A DNA stretch of 64,000 bases, from the NCBI GenBank assembly GCA_020747015.1, contig JAGTJM010000001.1:620001-684000 (forward strand). Direction: 5' to 3'. Shown here piece by piece: positions 56,062 to 64,000 of the stretch. Position 1 is the stretch's first letter; each line of letters starts with the position of its first letter. The DNA comes from Pyrenochaeta sp. MPI-SDFR-AT-0127. Lineage: Eukaryota; Ascomycota; Dothideomycetes; Pleosporales; Cucurbitariaceae. The notes beneath the pieces were generated by a model, which saw nothing but the letters and a program-made list of their open reading frames with translations, ran no database searches and had not been told where the DNA came from. The position numbers were made by a program, and so were the translations under genes.

Positions 56062-57318
56062 ATGACCACCAGGCGGAAGGTCGTTTCACTGCTCGCTTTA
56101 TGCGCAACTCTATCCATCGTATTATTCTTCTATTCGAGCATAGACAGTCGCGAAGCATGGCAAGGGTTACCACAGCATGTTGGACTTGGAGAGCACATTG
56201 GTGACGATGCGAAGCCACCGAGTACCGGCAGCGGAGGCGTCTCGCATGGCTCAGCAAAGGACCCAGATTATGCGAATTGGAATCCAAAGCCAAATTACAA
56301 AAAGGGCTCACCCATGCCTCCCGGGCATAACTACACCTCAACGCTTGTGGTTGCAAAAACGAAGGACGAGAACATAGATTGGATGGACGAGAAGATGCCA
56401 CTACAGGACAAGGCGGTGTATGTTGCAGATGATCCAACTGCCCCACACCATCCACCCAAGAACAAGGGCCACGAAGTCATGATCTATCTGTCTTGGATCA
56501 TTGATAACTACGACAACTTACCTGATGTAGCGATCTTCATGCATGCGCATCAATTAGCGTGGCACAACGATGACATGCTTGGTAATGACGCACACCTCTT
56601 AGTTACACGCCTGAGTCGCCAACGCGTCTGGAGAGAGGGGTTCGTGAATATGCGGTGTAGCTGGTATCCTGGATGCCCGGATTGGATGCACCCCGGCGAA
56701 ACCGAACAAAATGACTACAAGCAGGAAGAAGTCGTGCTAGCCAAGTCTTGGAGCGAGCTTTTCCCCCTCGACGAAGTCCCGAGCGTCCTCGCACAGCCGT
56801 GCTGTGCGCAATTCGCCCTGTCAAGAGAACGTATACAAGCAAAACCATATGCGCAGTACGTATGGTACAGAGATTGGCTCTTCAATACGAAGCTCCCAGA
56901 CTACATCAGCGGTCGAATTTGGGAGTATGTTTGGCAATTTGTCTTCACCGGCGAGAACATATATTGTCCCAAGGAGCATGTTTGTTTCTGTGACCAATTC
57001 GGTACATGCTTCGGCGGCGAGGAAGCCTATTCCGACTTCACCGTCCTGAGGAATGAGCTAGGGGATCGAGAGAGGGATCTCAGAGAATGGGAAGAAAAGA
57101 AGAAAGCACGCCAGGAGGCGGAAGAAAAGGGTGAGCTTGATAAACTGGAGAAGCTCGAGACGCCTGAAGAAGGCAAAGATGAGGAGTTCAGAAAGGAGAT
57201 TGATCGGTTAAGGCCGATTGTCGATAATCTTAAGCGCGAGGCGGAGATCAGGGGTCAAGATCCAAAAAACAGGGCAAGTGAGGCAGGGAGGGAATGGCAC
57301 GAGGGTGATGATTTCTGA
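56062..57318 (+). CDS. DUF3431 type II membrane protein
   Basis: Uninterrupted frame of 418 residues. A hydrophobic segment at about 7-25 (KVVSLLALCATLSIVLFFY) preceded by RRK makes a signal anchor, so the bulk faces the Golgi/ER lumen or exterior. The DUF3431 domain starts at TSTLVVAKTKDENIDWM and contains EVMIYLSWIIDNYDNLPDVAIFMHAHQLAWHND, with acidic/His residues (HAHQLAWHND) and Cys-rich parts (MRCSWYPGCPDW, QPCCAQF, CPKEHVCFCDQFGTCFGG). These resemble the glycosyltransferase-like lumenal enzymes of fungi, but the reaction is not established. The C-terminal 90 residues are a Glu/Lys-rich coiled-coil-like tail, which is unusual after such a domain. The nearest upstream ATG in frame is used. 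Confidence 0.85.
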   Translation: MTTRRKVVSLLALCATLSIVLFFYSSIDSREAWQGLPQHVGLGEHIGDDAKPPSTGSGGVSHGSAKDPDYANWNPKPNYKKGSPMPPGHNYTSTLVVAKTKDENIDWMDEKMPLQDKAVYVADDPTAPHHPPKNKGHEVMIYLSWIIDNYDNLPDVAIFMHAHQLAWHNDDMLGNDAHLLVTRLSRQRVWREGFVNMRCSWYPGCPDWMHPGETEQNDYKQEEVVLAKSWSELFPLDEVPSVLAQPCCAQFALSRERIQAKPYAQYVWYRDWLFNTKLPDYISGRIWEYVWQFVFTGENIYCPKEHVCFCDQFGTCFGGEEAYSDFTVLRNELGDRERDLREWEEKKKARQEAEEKGELDKLEKLETPEEGKDEEFRKEIDRLRPIVDNLKREAEIRGQDPKNRASEAGREWHEGDDF

Positions 57319-58233
57319 ATGATCTACTGTTTTTTTCTAGGGATTGGATCGTGGGCGCATCTTGTCGCAACGATGCCGCATTTACGGCGTTATATATTGG
57401 GGGACCATGCATCTACAAAGCTCTTGACGGCGTGATGGTATAGACTCACGGCTTGTGGACGGGTAGAGAAAGATTGTATCAGAGATTGTTCTCAGCATTG
57501 AACATGTTAAACCTTTAAATCGTAATTTGCACGCCCTTGTTCAGATACTGTCCATGAACGTACTTCCCTTCTGATGCTCTGTCTCTCGAGTGACTCTTCT
57601 GACGCTGACGATCGTGTTGGTGGGCTCATGCGACAGTGTGGAATGAAGGTCGCCCAAAACAGACTGGCTTATCTAATCGCGCAACTGTCCAAGTGCAAAA
57701 CCAATCACATGCCCGCGCGTCCCTCAACGATGCAAACAACACAAACCAACCCACTCGTCGCGACTCACAATCACGCTGGTCTGCTGTGGCCTGTCACTCT
57801 GGCATGACAGCAAGCAACCAGCACCCCACATCAGGTGCGCATTTTGCTGGTACATGTTTTCCTCGTCCGCAATCAAACTAGATGTTGCCTCCAATGCCCA
57901 CTTTTTGGATCAAACCATGCCCTCCATCCGATCCTCGGGTCAAACACAAAGTTCCCTTCAACCCAGATCAAACCAAGTCTCGATTCCCTCCTTCAAACCA
58001 TACTATGCACTTATCCCGATATCAAACTTGGTGGGAGCTTGCCCTCAAAAGGGCTTCGATGTTTCGCTTGAATCCTGCTCCCATCGAGTCTTTCCAGTCC
58101 ACCGCTTGATCTTCGTTGCTCATTTCCTCATATCTTGATTTGACACTTACATTTGTGCATTGCCAGCTCATACCACACTACCATCGACCTTGTTTGGCCT
58201 TAGAAGATCTGATCTTGCGGCCCACCGGCTTCC
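57319..58233. other. intergenic, promoter of the unrecognised nuclear gene
   Basis: 915 bp. The right half is rich in CCAA/CAAACC and pyrimidines, typical of a fungal promoter and leader. Overlapping short frames at 57574-58138 are not supported. Confidence 0.55.
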
Positions 58234-60355
58234 ATGGCGGCAAACGCTCCTTACTACCAGATGCGCGCCGGCCAGTTCATCAATGCGGCCAACGGTACAA
58301 ACGCTGTACCGCCCCAGTTCGCGCCCGAAGACGACGAATATGACCTCTCTACCGCCGCTGCTGCAGCTTCGCCGCTTGACCACCTGCATTCCTCCATGTA
58401 CAACGAACTTTCTGCCCGTCAAGCCTCAGCAGACAACTCATTCGAAGAGAGTCACAATCTGGCCGAGCTGTTGGAAGCTGCGACCACGGCTCAAGCTGCG
58501 GGCCAGCCGGCTGGGGCTATGAATGCCGATAATGCCGTCACAGCGCAACAGGGGAAGGGTAAGAGGAAGAGAGTTTCAAGTTCCCCAGCTGCTGAAGCCG
58601 CTGTTACATACCAAGCAGATGAGGCCTTCGGCGGTAAAAGACGAAGGGTAGATGTACCTACAGACCCTCAGCTGCAAGACGGTGACCGTAGCATATATGG
58701 CGCCTCTGGCCATACTAATGTGTCGCGCTCAAATGAGTCCCTGCTAAGTGATGCTCGTGCAGCTGGCGTTCACTCCGCTGCTGCCCTTTTTCGTCGCTCA
58801 TCTGAGAGATCATCTCGCAAATACACCCGGCCGCCAATGTCAAAGCTCTTCATGTCGTTGCAACTCAGCCCGGAGAACTTTCTGCATCTTCAAGCCCAAG
58901 CCAAGACATACATGCTCGATTCGACGCATCCAGAACGGCAGAATTGTGTTGGAAATCGTGGGAAAGGAGACACAGATATGGTCAAGCTGCGGCTGTTCAA
59001 TTGTGTCCGTGATTTCCTAGATGACGGAGTTGGAGAGCATTTCTTCGGTGAGCATGTAGAGAAGCCGGGTGAAAGGGAAGCAATTGAGGCAGCGCGCGCT
59101 CTTGGAGAAGAGAAGATGTCTGTTTCAGAGGCGAGGCTCACATGGCCGCGAGACGGCAACAAGATTATTGGTCTCGTGACTCCCTTGATGCGACGAATGG
59201 TCACAAACGAGCGGCAGCGGCAGTATGCCATCGAGACAAGGAAGGGAGGTACAAAGAAGAAAGAGGGAGACGAAAGTGTGGAAACTACCGTTCAGCAGGC
59301 ACATAATATCGAGGGGCAGGGAATGGAGCAGCAGTTGCAATCAGCCTTCGATCCTAACCTCGTTCAACCGTCGCAACCGTTGCAGCCACCGTCACCATCG
59401 GCATCCATTGACACTATGGACAAATTCAATTCGCTTCCTGGAAGATATAGAAGACATTCGGACCGCGATCGAACAACACTCACAGAGGCTGAGGCCAAAG
59501 CATCTGAGTCAGCAGGCGTAAAGGTTCGTTCATCTAATCTTCATCCTCACTTTCTACTTTCTCTGAGACCGAGTTTACTAATCGATACCCCAGCTCCCAA
59601 CTGATGGCCCGGCCGGACCAAATCTTTCTCACATAAACATCTTCCTCACGCTCGCCCCTCGAAGCTCCACACCAGGCATCAAGCTTGACGAAACACGCAT
59701 CACCCCTGTTGCCCCCCAAAAGCACCTAGCCTGGTACGAATGGGACAACTTTTTAGAGCATGTAGTTGCCTTGCTCCAAAGAGCTAAGACAAAGTATCCT
59801 GAAGTTAGAGACAAGGTGGTGTTCCAGGAGAGTCGCATTGGCGCCGATAATCTTCGTGGGCTCGCGGCTGCTGCTAATGCCCTATCAAATGAGAATGCTA
59901 ATGAGGAGGTCACAGCACCGGGTCTCGCTCCTCCTGCAGAGGGTCGTCAAAGGCCCATAAGTCATGCTTCCCTCGCCGTCGAGCCCAGTACCTCGCCAGA
60001 ACCCTCTCCGGCTCACCCTGATGATGCCTTCTCCGTTGCTCCTTCTACCTCTGAATTGAAGGGCCACCAGGTATTTGACGATACTGACGCCGAACTCAAA
60101 TTACTACCGCATCATGTCATCAAGACTATCGGACCTGAGGGTTGGAGAATTATCAGCAATGCGAAGGAGTGGTATGCCATGTTGCTCGAGATGGCGTTCG
60201 CTATCTGGGCAGACGGTGTCTGCAATGTTCTTGTCGAGCTGGTGGATATGCCTGATCAGGTAGCGCAAGGACTTGAAAAAAATGCAGCTAGAGACAATGG
60301 GAAGAAGAGGTCGAAGAGAGTGAGCCTCAGTGGAGTTGTGGGGATGTTTAAATGA
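58234..60355 (+). CDS. unrecognised conserved-looking nuclear protein
   Basis: Exons 58234-59523 and 59594-60355 (70-nt intron, GTTCGT...CCCAG), 683 residues. Residues 1-190 are Ala/Ser/Gln-rich with two basic nuclear-localisation candidates (KGKRKRV at 108-114 and KRRRV at 135-139). A structured core at about 200-330 includes SKLFMSLQLSPENFLHLQAQAKTYML, a GNRGKGDTDMVKLRLFNCVRDFLDD segment and TWPRDGNKIIGLVTPLMRRMV, probably helical and nucleic-acid- or protein-binding. A Gln/Pro-rich linker follows, then after the intron an FLEHVVALLQRAK segment and a final helical region (EGWRIISNAKEWYAMLLEMAFAIWADGVC). I cannot name the family; a chromatin or transcription role is only suggested by the NLS and composition. 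Without splicing the frame stops early, at VRSSN...APN. Confidence 0.8.
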
Positions 60356-60752
60356 CTGATCAAGTAAGGCCAATGCATAAGTACTGTGGTCAAGGGGAAG
60401 TGTGTAGCTTGATGTATAGTTGTGGTTGGGCCATATGATGACTGCTTGTCATTGTTTCCGTCGGTTATCGTCAGAGCGTTCCTTATTCCTACAATGGTCT
60501 CATCATTGTTTTTGTATGCTACGGTGTCGCTGTCAACAGTCATATGGATAGTAGTATTTGCGTCAAGTAGAGATGAATTATCTTCGAACTTGCTCTATTC
60601 AGTGCTTTCATGTGGCTCTTAGTATGTGCGATCGCTCCCAAGTGACATGATAATAAGACATCCACAAATCTCAGCATTTGGATACATATCGAAAAATGAT
60701 ACCTACTCAGAGTATTCCTCTGATCCGTGACTAATAACAACCATGCCGCTCT
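60356..60752. other. intergenic between convergent genes
   Basis: About 400 bp of shared 3' flank. T-rich on the plus strand; nothing else recognised. Confidence 0.6.
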
Positions 60753-63277
60753 TCATCGATAGTACCATCCCGACTCATACCTATTTCCATACCAATCCAA
60801 CTCACCGCCATCTGCATTAGCTAGCTTCCGTACAATCGTAATATCACCTGGCCAATAGCCCTCCACTTCCGGGTCTGTTTCGCCCATTTGCACCAAGTTA
60901 TTGTACGCAGCTTTCTTATCCTTTCGAAATTTCCCAATTTCCCCGACCACGTCAAGAAGAGGGTGTAAGTCCTCTATCGTCTTCGGTTTTGGGGGTGGTG
61001 CGGTACGATGTGGAGCAAGCTCAAGGCCGCTCATAGCTGTCAGGGGCAGAGTTCGCCCTGGCTCGAGGCTTGGAAGTCCGCACTCCTCATCGTCGAAGAA
61101 GGAGAAGTCGTGCTTTGCTGCTTCCCAGAAAGCTTCCGAGTCAGCATCTTCAGTAGATGATTTTGTAGGATATGCGCGCCAGCTGGTCGAGACTTTCTTA
61201 GGCGCTGCTTGAGGAGGTGCCATCTCGAGCACTATCCGTCGGAGAGCAAAGAGGCTACGCGCATATTCTTGCTCAGCAACTGCTCTACTACGACCAGGAG
61301 GAAGGATATATGTATGTTGTGCTCGTTGTCTGGCTATCGATGCCTCCTCGGCAGCATCTTTGATATACTGAATGAGTCGGTCTATGACCTTCCTATCGGT
61401 TGTAGTTGTTGGCACATTGGTCAAGACAAAAGTGTGCATTTTTGGCAGCATTCCTGGGTGGAGACAATTCTCTTGAGATTGCCGAAGGTTAAGGCGCGCT
61501 CTTCGGTCTTCTACGTAGTAAGCGGAATTGTGACGCGATCGCGGCCTCGCCTGTCCAATAGAGGCTACTGGTTCTTCATTGAAACACGGCGATATGGGAG
61601 ACAGAGTTGTCTGATCTTCGACTGATTCCATCACAGAAGTAAGCGCTTCGTAGTCATTGTTGTCAAACAGGGGACTAATCGGCGACAGGGGAGAATCAAC
61701 AGGGGCAACTTCCGGGGTAAGCCCAGTGTCTTGCTCAAAATTTGGCGGTACTGAAGTGACTTTGATCGTTGGGGTTCGCGCTAGGTCATTAATTGGAAGG
61801 TCGACATCCGGAACTTGGGTAGAAGAACGTGCTGAAGGCAGAGTAACCGGTAACGAACCAGGAAGCTCTATAGGATGTAGCGTATCTCCAGCAAGCTCGA
61901 GGATAGCGGCTTCTTCAGAGTCAAGCTCAGATATTGGCGGTTGCATAGCTTCAAGCTCTTGAGCGTTCGCAGGTATGGACTGGCCGAAGTCTCCACTCAG
62001 CTCTGCACGTGGAGATTGGGTGGCATCAAGCGAAGCGTCTTCAGTGATGATCTGATAGTTGATTCTCAGATACTTCAACTTTGCAAATGCGAAGTCGGAT
62101 AGCACGGGTGTAAGTTTGGCCACACCCGGAAGTTGTAAGTCGCTGTCTTCGCCGGGCGAAGTATCAATAGGAGCTTTAACGACTGCAGGCAAGACACCGA
62201 TATCCAAAATCTGCAGACGCTTCGATCTCAGCAGCCCGGAAATACCTTCAACAGTCACAGCATTCGTTGACAGGTAGAGGTGTGTTATTCCAACATCTCT
62301 GGCTTCTTCGATCGCAAGGCTGCCGACAAATCCATCGGTGAGTTTCTTGCGCAGGTGACCTACAAGATTTTCCACTTCGAAAGTGTCGATGTCGTCACTT
62401 GTTCGTATATTTTCTACCAGTGGCAGGCGGCCTCGTGTGACATGCACTTCAACGGGCTCTTCTTTCATGCAGTGGTCAAGTAGCAATCGAGCACTGGCGT
62501 CAGTCAAATTATTGTTGCTCACATCGAGACTCCTGATCCGTGTTCCTATCGAATGCGCGATAATGGTTAAATCTTGATCCCGTAGGCCGAGCCCTTTTAG
62601 GCTCAGCACACGTAGATTACGGAGATACTTCAAGGTATTCAAGACAACCGCATCTTTGGCTGCTGATGTTCTGGAGAGGTCCAGTGAGACAAGGTCCGGA
62701 AAATGAGGTAGAGCTTCTGCAAGACCAGTTGAAGTCGCGTTGGTGCAGCCGGATGCGTCAAGCAAGCGGAGGCTGAACACAGGATATGCGTTTGGTCGGG
62801 TTGACCTCCACCGTAGGCTTGAATGCCGCAAGTTCAACAGCGATGCATGGTCGAAGAACGGAAGTCCATCAACGATAAGGCATTGAAGACGTGGAAGGTA
62901 TTCAAGGCAGTCGCGGAGCCATTCCGAATGTGGGCCTCCATAGATTTCCGCGTGTGCCGGTGGGAAATGAAGGGTATGCGTGAGCTCTCGTACGAATGGT
63001 CGCACGTAGGGTAACGTCCTCTTGAATCGTGTAAGAGCAACTGCGGCATATCAATATGGTCCGAGATTGTGATTAATGTGAACCTACCGTAGACAGTATC
63101 ATTTTGCACCCCAAAATGAGAAGCGGGACTGCCCCAGAGGTTTGGTGTAAAGGTCTCGTGCCATTTCCGACACACTAAAGCTGCAGAACATAAGTCCTCG
63201 GAGGATAAGTATCGTGCGACAAAAGTCCACGGGTCTTGTTGAATAGCACTTTCATATGACGGAAGGAGATCGTCCAT
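60753..63277 (-). CDS. F-box protein with leucine-rich repeats
   Basis: Probable SCF ubiquitin-ligase substrate receptor. Exons 63277-63088 and 63040-60753 (47-nt intron, GTAGGT...GCCGCAG), 825 residues. The N-terminal F-box (about 10-52) reads DPWTFVARYLSSEDLCSAALVCRKWHETFTPNLW, the Skp1-binding type. LRRs follow at about 80-330: LRLLDASGCTN, LVSLDLSRTSA, LRVLSLKGLGLRDQDL, IRSLDVSNNNLTDASARLLLDHC and later LQILDIGVLP. Residues 340-560 are Pro/Ser/Thr/Glu-rich and disordered, then a helical part (RKVIDRLIQYIKDAAEEASIARQRAQ). A conserved-looking end follows (WPGDITIVRKLANADGGELDWYGNRYESGWYYR). The substrate is not known. Not a clear ortholog of Grr1. Confidence 0.87.
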
Positions 63278-63730
63278 CGCCTATGTGCATTGGAAAGTTG
63301 GCCACCTGTGAGTATTGAAATCTCAAGGTGTGTCTATGAACTCGATGTCTGGCTTCCAGAGAATGTCGGTAGAGGATAATCCAGGCATTGCCTCAGCACT
63401 TCGGTAGATTAGACTCAACATGCACATGCTTGGCCAGGCGGAGTCGAGTGGCAGTGTTCAGAGTGTGCCGGTCAGAGGATGGCGATGATGCAAGAATTGG
63501 CGGGGCTAAGCCAATGTTGTTCTAGCGTAACGCGGTTGTAGGTCACACCCATCTGCTTCTCGTAACTCGGCTTTCGAATCTTTCACAGTATCATTTTTCT
63601 GACGATTTATTTACTTGTAATATCCCAACCTACACGCAGATTTTGCTCCGCCAGTCATCCTGGAACCGCGTTGACGGCAGACATGGCGTTTACTGAGCTC
63701 ATAGGTTCCTACATGCACTGTGGATACAAT
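63278..63730. promoter_or_regulatory. upstream region of the F-box gene
   Basis: 450 bp between the F-box start and the stop of the truncated aldo-keto reductase, both minus. No feature recognised. Confidence 0.5.
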
Positions 63731-64000
63731 CTAATGTCCAACCAAGGCTTGGTTCGCGGCACCATATCTGTTGCCGGAAGGTTTTGAGGCATTGAGGATC
63801 TCTCGAAGCTCTTGTTTCTCCTCGTCTGTCAAACTGATATCTCGAGACGCAAAGTTCTCCACTAATCGCTTGGCCTTGGTTGTGCCTGGGATCGCAATCA
63901 TGCCCTGAGCAGCAACCCAAGCGAGCGCGATTTGAGTGAGAGTGCAACCTTTTCGGGAGGCGAGTTTCTTGATCTGATCTACAATAGCTAGATTCTTGTA
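63731..64000 (-). CDS. aldo-keto reductase, 3' end (runs off the window)
   Basis: The last 89 codons of an NADPH-dependent aldo-keto reductase; the 5' part lies beyond 64000. Visible are the C-terminal helices with TQIALAWVAAQG, the strand and loop IPGTTKAKRLVENF (the NADPH-phosphate-binding segment, with K and R placed as usual), and DEEKQELREIL. The TQIALAWVLxQ and IPGTT words are those of the AKR8/AKR13-like (YakC-type) group rather than plant-type AKRs. It ends NQALVGH. Substrate unknown. Minus-strand neighbour of the F-box gene. Confidence 0.85.
   Translation of the reverse strand, partial: YKNLAIVDQIKKLASRKGCTLTQIALAWVAAQGMIAIPGTTKAKRLVENFASRDISLTDEEKQELREILNASKPSGNRYGAANQALVGH

Noticed and set aside
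1..64000. tRNA, rRNA or CRISPR arrays
   Set aside because: No GGTTCRANTCC-type B box with a matching cloverleaf was seen by eye, no rRNA-like sequence, and CRISPR arrays are not expected in a eukaryote. A tRNAscan run would be decisive.

Overview
This window is nuclear DNA from a filamentous ascomycete. Most genes are split by short introns (about 48-100 nt, usually GTRNGT...YAG, often with a CTRAC-like branch point), spacing is compact, and the families are typically fungal: Git3-like GPCR, DUF3431, Ral2-like kelch, Yta7, Nto1 and a PaxM-like flavoprotein. The overall look suggests Dothideomycetes, perhaps Pleosporales. That placement is inferred from the protein families and was not tested by a search. 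No rRNA, tRNA, CRISPR array or intact transposon was recognised.

Layout. From 0.5 to 10.3 kb there is a C2H2 zinc-finger factor (-), then three neighbouring genes with mitochondrial roles: the EF-hand aspartate/glutamate carrier (-), the E3-binding subunit of pyruvate dehydrogenase, Pdx1 (-), and, divergent from it across 244 bp, a two-pass mitochondrial membrane protein (+). From 11.8 to 16.9 kb lies a Yta7/ATAD2-type AAA-bromodomain protein (+). A gene-poor stretch of about 3.5 kb follows, then a Git3-type GPCR (+), a membrane-anchored ZZ/EF-hand protein (-), a short-chain dehydrogenase (-), a small PPxY membrane protein (+), a Ral2-like kelch/BTB protein (-) and an unrecognised protein with a faint ADP-ribosyltransferase-like segment (-).

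The interval 34.2-41.4 kb is the most accessory-looking part. It has low gene density, a broken copy of the peroxiredoxin C-terminus, direct repeats, an AT-rich tract and a spaced TCCGACAGT motif array around an intact 1-Cys peroxiredoxin (-). From 41.4 to 47 kb come an MFS transporter (+), an RBR ubiquitin ligase (+) and an FAD monooxygenase with a C-terminal membrane anchor (-). From 48.7 to 64 kb come Nto1 (PHD subunit of NuA3) (+), a Tra2-like SR protein (+), a DUF3431 type II membrane protein (+), an unrecognised nuclear protein (+), an F-box/LRR protein (-) and the 3' end of an aldo-keto reductase (-), cut by the window edge.

Functionally the window is mostly housekeeping: mitochondrial carbon metabolism and redox shuttling, chromatin regulation (Yta7, Nto1), splicing, ubiquitin ligation and nutrient signalling. 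No gene cluster encoding a recognisable new system was found. The best candidates for follow-up are the unrecognised protein at 35.7-36.9 kb with its repeats and the nearby peroxiredoxin fragment, the PPxY membrane protein, and the motif array upstream of the MFS gene. Exon boundaries below were set by hand from splice consensus, reading phase and family continuity.
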